A DNA stretch of 64,000 nt from Erwinia sp. 198 (GCF_003937915.1 NZ_RHUM01000002.1:124001-188000), one strand, 5' to 3'. Shown: positions 42,440-52,025, counted from the first letter of the stretch. Translations and numbers: made by a program. The notes: generated by a model from the sequence alone, not told the origin.

Positions 42440-43747
42440 TTATAGCGCTTCACCCCGCTCGCCCGTTTTTTCTTCTCCTGGCCTGATTTGACTTTTCAGT
42501 AGCGCCCAGCCGCTGAGCAGCGTCAGTGCCATCAGATAATAGCCCGGTGCCAGGCTGGTACCGGTCGCGCTAATCAGTAACGTACAGATCAGCGGCGCAA
42601 AACCCCCAAACAGGGTTACAGCGACGTTGTAACTAATTGCCATACCGCTGGCGCGCGTGGTCACCGGAAAGAGATCGGCCATCATTGAGGGCACCACGGA
42701 GAAGTAGACCGATTTCAGCAGCGCCAGCCAGCCGACCAGCAGCAGCAATCTGCCCGCCGTCGGCTGGTTCACCACCAGCGCGAAAGCCGGATAGATAGTC
42801 ACCAACAGCAGCGATAGCGAGCCCCACATCAGCGGCCTGCGCCCGATTTTTTCCGCCCACAGCCCCATCAGCGGCGTGACCACCGTCAGAATTATGCCCG
42901 CAAGCAGCGTGGCGCTGAAGGCCGTGGTCGCCGAAAGATGCAGGCTTTTGGTGGCATAGGTCGGCACGTAGTTAAGCATATAGTTGATGCCGGTTGAGAT
43001 AATCATCAGGCCGATCGCCAGCAGCATCAGGCTTTTCTGCTGCCCGACCAGCAGCCGAAGCGGTGAACGAATTTTCTCACGACGGCTGAAGCTTTCCGGC
43101 TCGTGCAGATGACGACGAATGTACAGCCCGACCGGGCCAATCAGCAGGCCGAAGGCAAAAGGAAGACGCCAGCCCCAGCTTTCCATCTGCGCCTCGCTCA
43201 GAGAGTGTGCCAGCCCAAGACCAAACGCCGAAGCCATTAGCGTGCTGGCTCCCTGAGTGGCGAACTGCCAGCTGGCGATAAAAGCACGGCGATGCGGGAA
43301 GTGCTCAACCAGGAAAGCCGTCGAGCTGCCGAATTCGCCGCCGGCGGAAAACCCCTGGATCAGGCGAGCCAGCAGCACCATCACCGGCGCGGCCAGGCCG
43401 ACAGTGGCGTAAGCGGGCATAAAAACAATGACAGCGCCGCCCAGCATCATCAGGGAAATGGACATCAGCAGCGCTTTTTTGCGCCCGACGCGATCGGCGT
43501 AGGCACCCAGCACCACCGCGCCCAGCGGACGGATCAGAAAAGAAACGCCAAAACTGCCGAAGGTCAGCAGCAGCGACACCGCCGGATCCGCCGTCGGGAA
43601 AAAAGCCTGCGCGATATAGCTGGCGAAGAAACCATAAATCGCAATATCGAACCACTCCAGCGCGTTGCCGATACAGGTGGCGAACAGCGTTTTATACAGG
43701 CTGGGCGTGGCCGCTACAGAACGCTGCCGGCCGATTAATGTATTCAT
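42440..43747 (-). CDS. MHS-family metabolite:H+ symporter (MFS)
   Basis: 435 residues, 12 predicted membrane segments. The metabolite:H+ symporter signature is clear: GNALEWFDIAIYGFFASYIA at the start, RPLGAVVLGAYADRVGRKKA, RLIQGFSAGGEFGSSTAFLV, and ASWQFATQGASTLMASAFG. Relatives carry citrate, alpha-ketoglutarate, proline, shikimate or dicarboxylates, and the substrate cannot be told. Its start overlaps the stop of the M20 peptidase gene (ATGA), so the two form an operon. A role in taking up the peptidase's substrate, or a product-related acid, is inferred. Confidence 0.88.
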   Translation of the reverse strand: MNTLIGRQRSVAATPSLYKTLFATCIGNALEWFDIAIYGFFASYIAQAFFPTADPAVSLLLTFGSFGVSFLIRPLGAVVLGAYADRVGRKKALLMSISLMMLGGAVIVFMPAYATVGLAAPVMVLLARLIQGFSAGGEFGSSTAFLVEHFPHRRAFIASWQFATQGASTLMASAFGLGLAHSLSEAQMESWGWRLPFAFGLLIGPVGLYIRRHLHEPESFSRREKIRSPLRLLVGQQKSLMLLAIGLMIISTGINYMLNYVPTYATKSLHLSATTAFSATLLAGIILTVVTPLMGLWAEKIGRRPLMWGSLSLLLVTIYPAFALVVNQPTAGRLLLLVGWLALLKSVYFSVVPSMMADLFPVTTRASGMAISYNVAVTLFGGFAPLICTLLISATGTSLAPGYYLMALTLLSGWALLKSQIRPGEEKTGERGEAL

Positions 43748-45174
43748 TGTGCGCCTCCCTGTTGCTGCCTGAACCGCTGGTGGCTGGCAACCAGTTCACT
43801 GCCCTTCTCACCCAAATCCCACAGCAGTCGGGTCATTATCTGCAAACCTTCACGCGCGATGGATTGCAGCATATGTTCATCCACGGCGTGCTGGCCACAG
43901 GCCGGATAGGAGTGCGGGATCCAGAGCGTGGGCAGGTTCAGAATATGCGCGAAGACGTCATTCGGCAGCGAACCGCCCAGGTTTGGCAGCAGCGCGGGCT
44001 TTTTGCCGCTGACCTGCTGCATAGTTTCCAGCGCCCAGCCCACCAGCGGATTGCGCGGATCGAGCCGGGTTGCTGGCGAGCCGCGCAGCATCTTCACTTC
44101 TACCTGGCTGAATCCTGCTGCGGCCAGGTGCTCACGCAGATGGCGCTCAATGTTTTCCCAGTCGGTGCCCGGCACAAAACGCAGCTGGCAGACCGCCGTC
44201 GCACTGCCGGGAATAGCGTTCATCGGCCGCGCCGGATTGCCCGTCAGAAAAGACAGCAGCTCCAGGGTGTTCCAGCCGTAGAGCCGTTCAGTGGGCGTCA
44301 ACCCCGCTTCGCCCCATTGCGCATCGATCTGCGGGCCGTTGTCATCCTGTTGCAGGGTAATGTCGCTCAGGATCGCGCGGATCGCTTCCGTCAGCGCCGG
44401 CGGCTTCAGCGCCGCAACCTGAAGCTGGCCGTGCTGGTTCACCAGAGCGGAAAAAGCGTTCGCCAGCCGGGTGCCAGGATTGCTGAGCAGACCGCCCCAG
44501 TTGCCGGAATGGTAGTCGCGATCGCGGGCGTTGATGCTCAGGCGAACGTTTACCGCACCGCGCGAGCCAAGAAACAGCGTGGGCCTTTCGGCGCTCAGCC
44601 TGGGGCCGTCAGAGGCGATAAAAATATCCGCGCCGAGCAGTTCCGGGTTTTCGCGACAGATTTGCGCCAGACCGGGCGAGCTAATCTCTTCGCCCATCTC
44701 GAACAAAAATTTGCAGTTAAACCCCAGCCTGCCGCCGCGAGCCGCGTATACCTGTTCGAGCGCGGCAATATTGACCGAGTGCTGACCTTTGTTGTCCGCG
44801 CTGCCTCGCCCGTACCAGCGGTCGCCTTCTTCCGTCAGCCGCCAGGGAGTCAGCCCTTCGCGCCAGTTTTCATCGTCGCCGAACACTACGTCGCCGTGTC
44901 CGTAGCAGAGCAACGTCGGCAGCGAGGCGTCTTCGATGCGCGAGGCCAGCAGAAACGGACAGCGCGGCGCCTGGGGATTATCGATTGCGATTAGCTCAAA
45001 GCCCATAGCCTGCATTGCCGGGGCGATTTCCTGCTGCAGATAACGCTGGATCTCCGCCTCGCGGTTCTCCCGCTGGCTTTCGGAACGAATGGCGATGCGT
45101 CTGGCCAGCACCTGTTTAAATTCACCGCTGTCAAACCATGCCGTGGCCTGCGTCAGAAGCTGCTCGAGGGTCAT
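43744..45174 (-). CDS. M20-family metallopeptidase (dipeptidase/deacetylase type)
   Basis: 476 residues; a two-metal M20 hydrolase. Metal-site motifs in order: LCYGHGDVV near 89 (His and Asp), YGRGSADNKGQ near 117 (bridging Asp), FEMGEEISSPG near 150 (catalytic Glu pair), IASDGPRL near 174, and a late His in CGQHAVDEHM near 432. A lid/dimerisation domain sits between, about 195-350. No signal peptide, so cytosolic. Substrate unknown: peptides or N-acyl amino acids are usual. Co-translated with the MHS transporter and diverging from a LysR regulator that probably controls both. Confidence 0.88.
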   Translation of the reverse strand: MTLEQLLTQATAWFDSGEFKQVLARRIAIRSESQRENREAEIQRYLQQEIAPAMQAMGFELIAIDNPQAPRCPFLLASRIEDASLPTLLCYGHGDVVFGDDENWREGLTPWRLTEEGDRWYGRGSADNKGQHSVNIAALEQVYAARGGRLGFNCKFLFEMGEEISSPGLAQICRENPELLGADIFIASDGPRLSAERPTLFLGSRGAVNVRLSINARDRDYHSGNWGGLLSNPGTRLANAFSALVNQHGQLQVAALKPPALTEAIRAILSDITLQQDDNGPQIDAQWGEAGLTPTERLYGWNTLELLSFLTGNPARPMNAIPGSATAVCQLRFVPGTDWENIERHLREHLAAAGFSQVEVKMLRGSPATRLDPRNPLVGWALETMQQVSGKKPALLPNLGGSLPNDVFAHILNLPTLWIPHSYPACGQHAVDEHMLQSIAREGLQIMTRLLWDLGEKGSELVASHQRFRQQQGGAQ

Positions 45175-45325
45175 AAATCACCTGTGTTTGCTTTAATAGC
45201 GTTATGGCTTCCATCTAAGCTAAAATCTGGCTTTGCCACAATTATAAAAATATCAAACAAGCTTTGCTGAAAAAGCAAAGGTTCGCTGCACTACCAGGCA
45301 GCATGCACCATAAAGAGGCAGAATT

Positions 45326-46234
45326 ATGCTTAGTCCTGAAGTCCGCTATTTTCTGGCCGTCGCCAGTACGGGATCGCTTAGCGCTGCCAGCCAGCAGCTG
45401 TTTGTGGCCGTTTCGGCTATCAGTCGTCAGATCCAGCGTCTGGAGGCGGATATGGGTGCGCCGCTGTTTGAGCGTCATGCGCGCGGTATGATCCTTAACG
45501 ATGCGGGCCGGATTTTTGAGGGCCACGTCAGGCGAAGCCTGCTGGGCATGGAGCAGGCAAAAGCGGAAATCAAAGGCCTGAAAGCGGTACGGCGCACGGC
45601 GCTGCGCATCGCCTGTACCGACGGTATGGCGTTCAGCCTGCTGCCGGGGCTGTGTTCGCGGTTCCGTCAGCTCAATCCGGCAGTCAGCTTTAACCTGACC
45701 GTAGGAAGCGTTGAAGAGGTAGCGGATATTTTGCGCCAGGGTGAATGCGACGCGGCTTTTCAGTTCAGCCTGCATCCGGAGCGCGGCGTCGAAGTGCTGG
45801 GCTCCTGGCCTGCGCCAGTGCTGATGGTGATGCGTAAAGACCATCCGCTGGCGGAAAAGTCGATCCGGCTGCAGGATTTATCCGCCTGGCCGATGGCGCT
45901 ACCCGATCGCGCTACCACGGTGCGCCAGCTGTTTGACCTCTCCTGTCAGATGAACGGCACCTTTATCGAGCCGGTACTCACCTGCAATAATTTCAGCACG
46001 CTCTATGCATTTTTACAGCAAAACCCGCTGGCGATCACGCTGTGCAGCCCGTTCACGGTGCTGTTCCAACACGCCGGACTGGATCTGGCGCTGCGTTCTC
46101 TCGGGATCGATCAGCTGACCCAGCGTACACTGCAGGTTCAGACCGTGACCGGCCGTCAGCGTTCAGCGGCGCTAAATCTGTTCCTCGCCTATACCTGTGA
46201 AGAATTAGGCAAGCACAGCGGGAACGGACGCTGA
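45326..46234 (+). CDS. LysR-type transcriptional regulator
   Basis: 302 residues. N-terminal winged helix: FLAVASTGSLSAASQQLFV, AISRQIQRLEADMGAPLFER, then RTALRIACTDGMAFSLLPG opens the periplasmic-binding-like effector domain. It diverges from the M20/MHS operon (151-base gap), the classic arrangement for a LysR activator and its target, and ends 31 bases before the end of the converging DppA-like gene. A leader hairpin CTTTGCT-N5-AGCAAAG lies at 45262-45280. Effector unknown. Confidence 0.9.
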   Translation: MLSPEVRYFLAVASTGSLSAASQQLFVAVSAISRQIQRLEADMGAPLFERHARGMILNDAGRIFEGHVRRSLLGMEQAKAEIKGLKAVRRTALRIACTDGMAFSLLPGLCSRFRQLNPAVSFNLTVGSVEEVADILRQGECDAAFQFSLHPERGVEVLGSWPAPVLMVMRKDHPLAEKSIRLQDLSAWPMALPDRATTVRQLFDLSCQMNGTFIEPVLTCNNFSTLYAFLQQNPLAITLCSPFTVLFQHAGLDLALRSLGIDQLTQRTLQVQTVTGRQRSAALNLFLAYTCEELGKHSGNGR

Positions 46235-46265
46235 AATGGTCCGCTCCCGCACCGGATAGCCGCGT

Positions 46266-47858
46266 CTATTTGAGATCGACCTGCCAGAAGAGATGCTTGC
46301 CAAAAGGATCAACCTGGTAACCCGTTACCTCTTTGCGTACCGGCTCAAAAATAGTGGAATGGGCAATCATCACCGCCGGCATTTGATCGTGCATCATCTG
46401 CTGCGCCTGGCGGTAAAGGGCCACGCGCTTTTGATGATCCTGTTCCGAGCGCGCCTCGGTAATCAGCGCATCGAACGGCTTGTAACACCACTTAGCCGAA
46501 TTCGATCCGCCTTTCGCCGCGGTACAGCTAAACAGCGGTCCGAAAAAATTATCCGGGTCGCCTGTTGCGGTGGTCCATCCCATCAGCGCCGCCTGATGCT
46601 CGCCGTTTTTAACGCGCTGCAGGTACTCGCCCCATTCAAAGGTGACGATATGGGCATTGATGCCCACTTTTTGCCAGTCGGCCTGAATCATCTCCGCCAT
46701 ACGGCGTGCGTTGGGGTTATAAGGCCGCTGAACCGGCATCGCCCACAGCTCTATGGCGGTACCCGGCGCCACCCCCGCCTCTGTTAACAGCGCTTTAGCG
46801 CGCTGCGGATCGTAAGGATAATCCTGTAAATCGCTGGCGGCGCTCCAGACGTCAGGCGGCAGCAAATTTTTCGCCGTCGTGCCCGTACCCTGAAAAATAG
46901 CATCGATAATCGCAGGTTTGTTGATCGCCATCGCCAGCGCCTGGCGCACCCGGACGTTATCCGTCGGGGCTTTTTGCGTGTTAAAAGCCAGAAAGCCCGT
47001 GTTCAGCCCGGATTTTTGCATCACCACCAGATTGCTGTCCGCCCGTATTTTGGGCAAATCGGCCGGGTTGGGAAACGGCATCACCTGGCATTCATTTTTG
47101 GTCAGCTTGGCGAGGCGTACCGAGGCATCCGGGGTAATAGAGAAAACCAGCCTGTCCAGCTTCGCTTTCCCCTGCCAGTACTCAGGGAATGCGCGGTAAA
47201 GAATGCGCGAATCTTTCTGATACTGCGCGAGTACAAAAGGCCCGGTGCCAAGCGGATCGCTGTCGACCTTCTCTGGCGTGCCCGCTTTCAGCATGGCATC
47301 GGCATAGTCAGCCGAAAGGATAGAAGCAAAATACCAGGCCAGATCGGCCAGGAACGGCGCTTCGGCATGGGCCAGCGTAAAGCGCACGGTATGCTCGTCC
47401 AGCTTCTCGATATTTTTAATCAGCGAGCCGAACTCCAGGCTTTCAAAATTAGCGTAGGTGCCGCCGGAAACGTTGTGATAAGGGTGCTGCGGATCTTTCT
47501 GCCGCATAAAAGAAAAAATGACGTCGTCCGCGCCAAAATCGCGCGTGGAATGAAAATAGCGGTTGCTTTGAAATTTCACGCCTTTGCGTAAATGAAAGGT
47601 GTAGACGGTGCCGTCCGCACTGATATCCCAGCGTTCTGCCAGGCTCGGTATAAGTTCAGTGGTGCCGGGCTTAAAGTCCACCAGCCGGTTATAAACGGTC
47701 GCGGCGCTGGCATCCACGCTGGTGCCTGACGTATAAAGCTGCGGATTAAAATTTTCTGGCGACCCCTCCGAGCAGAATACCAGCGTGTTGGCCGCCGCGC
47801 CCGATGCCGCTGCCAGTAGCATAGCGGCTGTTACCCCTTTCAATACCGATTGCTTCAT
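46266..47858 (-). CDS. DppA-like periplasmic dipeptide/haem-binding protein
   Basis: Solute-binding component of a Dpp/Opp-type ABC importer, 530 residues (E. coli DppA 535). The signal peptide ends SGAAA near residue 23. Very close to DppA: TLVFCSEGSPENFNPQLYTSG near the mature start, NECQVMPFPNPADLPK, ELWAMPVQRPYNPNARRM and HSTIFEPVRKEVTGY. No permease or ATPase genes are adjacent, so it must borrow a DppBCDF-type transporter encoded elsewhere, as MppA does in E. coli. Strong ribosome site (GGGGAG). Its closeness to the M20/MHS/LysR genes suggests a peptide-scavenging module. Confidence 0.9.
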   Translation of the reverse strand: MKQSVLKGVTAAMLLAAASGAAANTLVFCSEGSPENFNPQLYTSGTSVDASAATVYNRLVDFKPGTTELIPSLAERWDISADGTVYTFHLRKGVKFQSNRYFHSTRDFGADDVIFSFMRQKDPQHPYHNVSGGTYANFESLEFGSLIKNIEKLDEHTVRFTLAHAEAPFLADLAWYFASILSADYADAMLKAGTPEKVDSDPLGTGPFVLAQYQKDSRILYRAFPEYWQGKAKLDRLVFSITPDASVRLAKLTKNECQVMPFPNPADLPKIRADSNLVVMQKSGLNTGFLAFNTQKAPTDNVRVRQALAMAINKPAIIDAIFQGTGTTAKNLLPPDVWSAASDLQDYPYDPQRAKALLTEAGVAPGTAIELWAMPVQRPYNPNARRMAEMIQADWQKVGINAHIVTFEWGEYLQRVKNGEHQAALMGWTTATGDPDNFFGPLFSCTAAKGGSNSAKWCYKPFDALITEARSEQDHQKRVALYRQAQQMMHDQMPAVMIAHSTIFEPVRKEVTGYQVDPFGKHLFWQVDLK

Positions 47859-48204
47859 CCCTTTCTCCCCTGATTAATAGATTAGGTCAGTGCCGGATAT
47901 CAATGCCGTGAAGCCTGAGTCGGAATCGAGCCGCAAACCACTATTAACCTTGTTTTATCCAAATAGCAAAGGGAATTGGGTTTACTATTTATCCATACAA
48001 ATTACTGATGTTGCGGTTAATCCTGAACAGGCCACCCGCCCGAAGCGAAATAAATAACGTGTGGAAGATAACGTTGATTAAACAGACCTGCTGCCAGCAT
48101 CGGCCGGCTATTCAGAGGATATTTCCCGTGGGGATTCAGTTAACGGGTAATTAGCAACACGTTGCCAGTGCGCTATAAAAAGATTTTCAGGAGAAAAACA
48201 GATA
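47859..48204. other. Intergenic region between the DppA-like gene and osmC
   Basis: About 345 bases holding the minus-strand promoter of the DppA-like gene. I see AT-rich runs near 47945-48010 (a TTTATCC motif occurs twice, at 47956 and 47989), but no convincing promoter pair, operator or small gene. Confidence 0.4.
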
Positions 48205-48228
48205 ATACCCTGCCGGGCGGCAGGGTAT
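48205..48228 (-). terminator. Terminator of osmC
   Basis: ATACCCTGCC / GGCAGGGTAT, a perfect 10-bp stem with a GGGC loop. On the minus strand TATCTGTTTTT follows, 10 bases after the osmC stop. Confidence 0.75.
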
Positions 48229-48238
48229 CGGGGCCCGA

Positions 48239-48667
48239 TTAGTTCAGCTTATAATCCAGCGTAATTTCCGCATTCATCAGCTGGGAAACCGGACAGCCCG
48301 CTTTGGCCTGATTGATGATTTCATCAAATTTGGCGCTGTCAACGCCCGGCAGGGCGATCTGGCTCTGCAGCGCGATTTTGGTGATCTTAAACCCTTCGCC
48401 AACTTTATCCAGCGAGACGTCCGCCGTGGTGTCAATGCTGTCCGGCACCAAACCTTCGTTGCCCAGCATTAGCGAGAGCGCCATCGAGAAGCAGGCAGCG
48501 TGTGCCGCGCCGATAAGCTCTTCCGGGTTGGTGCCCGGCTTGCCTTCAAAGCGGGTATTGAAACCGTAAGGCTGTTCTTTCAGCGCGCCGCTTTCGGTGC
48601 TGATAGTCCCCTTACCTTTCTTGATATCACCTTCCCAGTGTGCCTGACCTTTCTTATGAATAGTCAT
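48239..48667 (-). CDS. osmC: Osmotically inducible peroxidase OsmC
   Basis: A thiol-dependent organic hydroperoxide reductase, 142 residues (E. coli 143). The two redox Cys are conserved: Cys59 in GAAHAACFSMALSLM and the one in KAGCPVSQLMNAE near 124. N terminus MTIHKKGQAHWEGDIKKGKG matches exactly, fixing the start at 48667 with GGGAGG upstream. An upstream in-frame start at 48751 would run across the promoter. Sigma-S control is supported by the promoter. Confidence 0.97.
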   Translation of the reverse strand: MTIHKKGQAHWEGDIKKGKGTISTESGALKEQPYGFNTRFEGKPGTNPEELIGAAHAACFSMALSLMLGNEGLVPDSIDTTADVSLDKVGEGFKITKIALQSQIALPGVDSAKFDEIINQAKAGCPVSQLMNAEITLDYKLN

Positions 48668-48699
48668 CAATATCCTCCCGTTTGCTTTGCGTGAAGGGT

Positions 48700-48707
48700 A
48701 AGTATAG
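48700..48707 (-). promoter_or_regulatory. Sigma-S-type -10 of osmC
   Basis: Minus strand CTATACTT, the extended -10 preferred by stationary-phase sigma factor, 33 bases before the osmC start. No matching strong -35, as usual for sigma-S promoters. Confidence 0.6.
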
Positions 48708-48791
48708 TGACTTTTCAGCCGTTTGCTGACGAAGCGCTTGCAAATGCTCATTTACTGACCGTTAATAGAAGGAGACCACAGGAGAAATACC

Positions 48792-48971
48792 ATGTTTAAA
48801 ACTGATGATATTGTGCAAAGTAAAACCGGCGGCCCAAAGATGGTGGTGTTGCAGGTTAAAGGCGAGACGCTTTATTGTGCCAGAGTGGATGACGCCGACA
48901 AAAAAGAGATCGAGGTGCCTGCCAGCTCGGTCAACCTTTACCATGAAGACGGCGACTTTGGCGTCTGCTGA
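48792..48971 (+). CDS. YodC-like small protein (DUF2158)
   Basis: A 59-residue protein. It begins FKTDDIVQSKTGGPKMVVLQ and continues ETLYCARVDDADKKEIEV. The 'GDxVxxKSGGPxMxV...CxW' pattern is that of the DUF2158/YodC family, here with GGPKMVV and a single Cys in LYCARV in place of the usual CxW. Function unknown; cytosolic. AGGAG lies 7 bases before ATG 48792 and a terminator follows, so this is a real gene. It diverges from osmC, 124 bases away, and may share stress control. Confidence 0.8.
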   Translation: MFKTDDIVQSKTGGPKMVVLQVKGETLYCARVDDADKKEIEVPASSVNLYHEDGDFGVC

Positions 48972-48976
48972 TAAGC

Positions 48977-48998
48977 AGGGCCGTCCGGCCCTTTTCTT
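48977..48998 (+). terminator. Terminator of the YodC-like gene
   Basis: AGGGCC-GTCC-GGCCCT stem-loop followed by TTTCTTCT, 6 bases after the stop. Confidence 0.75.
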
Positions 48999-49019
48999 CT
49001 CTTAAGCACAGGATTGTCT

Positions 49020-50258
49020 ATGTCTCATCAACTGGCCAGCCAGTTAACCAGCCGTTTTTTCCGCTATCTTGCTGTCACCAGCCAGAGCGATGCCGCCGCG
49101 ACCAGCCTGCCCAGCACGCCCGGTCAGCAGACGCTGGCTAACCTGCTGGCGGAAGAGCTACGCGCCCTGCGGCTGGAAAATGTGCAAGTCGATGACTGCG
49201 CGACCGTTACCGCTGTCCTGCCCGGTAAGGCAGCGGGCGCGCCGCGTATCGGTTTTATCACCCATATCGACACCGTCGATGTCGGCCTCTCCCCCCATAT
49301 TCACCCGCAGATTTTGCGCTTTGAAGGCCAGGATCTCTGCCTGAACAGTGAACAGGAGATCTGGCTGCGGGTGGCTGAACACCCGGAGCTCGTCCCTTAT
49401 CAGCATGAGGAAATTATCTTTAGCGATGGTACCAGCGTGCTGGGTGCCGATAATAAGGCGGCCGTTACGGTAGTGATGACGCTCCTGGAAAATCTCCGTG
49501 ATGCGGCGACGCATGGCGATATCCTGGTCGCCTTTGTGCCCGATGAGGAGATCGGCCTGCGCGGCGCAAAAGCGCTGGATCTGGAGAAACGCTTTAACGT
49601 CGATTTCGCTTATACCATCGACTGCTGCGAGCTGGGCGAGGTGGTCTATGAAAACTTCAACGCGGCGTCGGCGGATATCCGCTTCACCGGCGTGCCGGCG
49701 CATCCGATGTCAGGCAAAGGCGTACTGGTGAACCCCCTGCTGATGGCCTGGGATTTTATCAGCCATTTTGACCGCCGACAGACGCCGGAGCACACGGCCG
49801 GACGCGAAGGCTATATCTGGTTTAATGAGATGACGGCAAACGCGAGCGAGGCAAGACTAAAAGCCTCTATCCGTGATTTCAACCTGACGGGCTTTGCGCA
49901 GCGCAAGCAGCAAATCAACGAGGTCGCCGCCTTAATTGCCGCACAGTATCCGACCGGCAAGGTGGAGGTCAGCATCAGCGAGATCTACAGCAATATCAGC
50001 AACGCTATTGGCGAAGACCGGCGAGCGATAGATCTGCTGTTTGCCGCACTGGAGACGCTGAACATTACCGCGAAGGTTACGCCGATGCGCGGCGGCACCG
50101 ACGGCGCGGCGCTGTCGGCGAAGGGCCTGCTGACACCAAACTTTTTCACCGGCGCGCACAACTTTCACTCCCGCTTTGAATTTCTGCCGGTCTCCTCCTT
50201 TGTGAAGTCTTACCAGGTGGCAGAGCAGCTTTGCCTGCTTGCCGCGCGGCAGGCATAA
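49020..50258 (+). CDS. pepT: Peptidase T (tripeptide aminopeptidase)
   Basis: A cytosolic M20B zinc aminopeptidase that removes the N-terminal residue of tripeptides, 412 residues. Metal and catalytic motifs: THIDTVDVG near 80, LGADNKAAVTV near 140, the catalytic pair in VPDEEIGLRGA near 173, and GAHNFHSRFEFLP near 378. The usual TVDGG stretch reads TIDCCELGE here, keeping the Asp ligand but placing two Cys beside it. ATG 49020 has AGGA 8 bases upstream; an in-frame TTG lies two codons earlier. Confidence 0.95.
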   Translation: MSHQLASQLTSRFFRYLAVTSQSDAAATSLPSTPGQQTLANLLAEELRALRLENVQVDDCATVTAVLPGKAAGAPRIGFITHIDTVDVGLSPHIHPQILRFEGQDLCLNSEQEIWLRVAEHPELVPYQHEEIIFSDGTSVLGADNKAAVTVVMTLLENLRDAATHGDILVAFVPDEEIGLRGAKALDLEKRFNVDFAYTIDCCELGEVVYENFNAASADIRFTGVPAHPMSGKGVLVNPLLMAWDFISHFDRRQTPEHTAGREGYIWFNEMTANASEARLKASIRDFNLTGFAQRKQQINEVAALIAAQYPTGKVEVSISEIYSNISNAIGEDRRAIDLLFAALETLNITAKVTPMRGGTDGAALSAKGLLTPNFFTGAHNFHSRFEFLPVSSFVKSYQVAEQLCLLAARQA

Positions 50259-50282
50259 AAAAAGCGCCGGGTTACGGCGCTT
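50257..50282 (-). terminator. Terminator of the third chemoreceptor gene
   Basis: AAGCGCC / GGCGCTT with a 7-base loop. The A-run 50257-50263, which includes the pepT stop region, gives the minus-strand U-tract. Confidence 0.8.
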
Positions 50283-50303
50283 CAGGCTAAGGCATAACGA
50301 GGA

Positions 50304-51962
50304 TCAGAAAGAAACCCAGTCATCGGCGCTGGCTTTCGCCACGGCTGGCCGTGCGCTAATCGGCGCGGCCTTGACGTAAGGCGTCGGTGACGGCCTGGCG
50401 GCTGTAGCCGGTGAGAGACGGAACTTAGAAACGGAGAGCGTCAGCTCTTCGGTCTGGCGTGCCAGCGCGCTGGCGGCTGTAGAAACCTCTTCCACCAGCG
50501 AGGCGTTTTGCTGCGTCACGCTGTCCATTTCGGTAATGGCGGTACCAATTTGCGAAATGCCCTTGCTTTGCTCTTCTGAAGCGGAGGCGATCTGCTTCAT
50601 GATCTCCACGACTTCCGCTACCGCCTGTAACATGTCGTCCATGGTGCTACCGGCTTCGCCAACCAGTCGGGATCCCTGATTTACGCGAGTAACGGAATCC
50701 GCGATCAGCGTTTCAATCTCTTTAGCCGCCCCGGCACTGCGTTGGGCAAGATTGCGCACTTCGCTGGCTACCACGGCGAAACCCCGGCCCTGCTCGCCTG
50801 CCCGCGCCGCTTCTACCGCTGCGTTCAGCGCCAGGATGTTGGTCTGGAAAGCGATGCTGTTAATCACGCTGGTAATTTCCGCAATCTTGCGAGAGCTGCC
50901 GGAAATGCCCTGCATGGTATCCACCACGTCTTTTACCAGCTTGCCGCCTTTGCTGGCAGTCGTTGAGGCACTCTGCGCCAGTTCGCTGGCCTGACGCGCG
51001 TTGTCGGCGTTGAATTTCACGGTGGCCGTTAATTGTTCCATGCTCGCGGCGGTTTCTTCCAGCGCGGCGGCCTGCTGTTCAGTGCGGGAAGAAAGATCGT
51101 TGTTACCGGAAGAAATCTCCGCCGCGCCACGGTAGATATTATCCGTACCGCTGCGAATGGCGCTGACGGCTTCACGCAGGCTATCCTGCATGGCACGCAG
51201 CAGCGGCATCAGTCTGCCAACGCAGTTGCGGCCGGTATCTTCCAGCGGATGGCTCAGGTCGCCCTCGGCGATGCGGCGGAAGTGCTCGCGCATTCCATCC
51301 AGCGGACGCACCAGCATTTTTACCAGGTAGCGGTCGGTAAAAAGCAGGATCAGCAGGCCGGCAATCACCGCCATGACAATGATCATTTTAGTCATGTCGG
51401 TCAGGTGATCGACGGTGACCCGCGTGACGTCCAGCTTCTCGCCAGCGGCAAGGTTGAATTTATCCACGCTGGCACCAAAAGCGCGGCTGAGCGGCGGCGT
51501 CACGCTGGCGGCATGACGACGAAAATCGTCCGGCGACGCCTGCTGCGCCAATTGCATCTGCGGCAGAACCCCTTCGTCCAGCAGTTTCTGCCAGTTGGCG
51601 ATAACGGCGGCAGCATAGCCTGGCGCCAGTGGGCCTGGCGCTTCGGCTTTGAAATCGGCCAGCAGCGTGGTCATGTTATCCAGCGCTTTTTGTACCGAGG
51701 CCATATCCGCAGCCGCCGTTGGGCTTCCCGCCTGGCGAGATTCCACTGCGCGTGTCAGACGAGTAATAAAGCGAAAGTATTGATCGTTGCCCTTGCTCAG
51801 GGTGGTCATCTGGTTCACCAGCTCACGGTCAACCTCGTTACCCTGGCCCAGCGAATTCAGCGCGCAGACGCTGTAAATACCCACCGCCGTCCACAGCAGG
51901 CAGAAAAGCCCGAGGATCGACAGCAATACGCTGCGGATGGTAAAATCTTTTAGCAAATTCAT
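50304..51962 (-). CDS. Membrane methyl-accepting chemotaxis protein with CheR-binding tail
   Basis: 552 residues. Membrane segment 1 at about 11-32, a Tar/Tsr-like four-helix periplasmic sensor (about 33-195, [13 protein letters not shown]), segment 2 at about 194-212 ([16 protein letters not shown]), HAMP, then the signalling domain with [20 protein letters not shown]. The C terminus is a Pro/Ala-rich flexible tail ending DWVSF, an xWxxF pentapeptide equivalent to NWETF of Tar/Tsr that tethers CheR and CheB. It is thus a major-type receptor and may help to methylate the two tail-less receptors in this window. Ligand unknown. Sigma-28 promoter upstream. Confidence 0.93.
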   Translation of the reverse strand: MNLLKDFTIRSVLLSILGLFCLLWTAVGIYSVCALNSLGQGNEVDRELVNQMTTLSKGNDQYFRFITRLTRAVESRQAGSPTAAADMASVQKALDNMTTLLADFKAEAPGPLAPGYAAAVIANWQKLLDEGVLPQMQLAQQASPDDFRRHAASVTPPLSRAFGASVDKFNLAAGEKLDVTRVTVDHLTDMTKMIIVMAVIAGLLILLFTDRYLVKMLVRPLDGMREHFRRIAEGDLSHPLEDTGRNCVGRLMPLLRAMQDSLREAVSAIRSGTDNIYRGAAEISSGNNDLSSRTEQQAAALEETAASMEQLTATVKFNADNARQASELAQSASTTASKGGKLVKDVVDTMQGISGSSRKIAEITSVINSIAFQTNILALNAAVEAARAGEQGRGFAVVASEVRNLAQRSAGAAKEIETLIADSVTRVNQGSRLVGEAGSTMDDMLQAVAEVVEIMKQIASASEEQSKGISQIGTAITEMDSVTQQNASLVEEVSTAASALARQTEELTLSVSKFRLSPATAARPSPTPYVKAAPISARPAVAKASADDWVSF

Positions 51963-52025
51963 AACTACTCCGTAACGATGTTAAAACCCGAGTGCTCGTC
52001 CTGCGTGGTGGACGCTTGACAGGGG

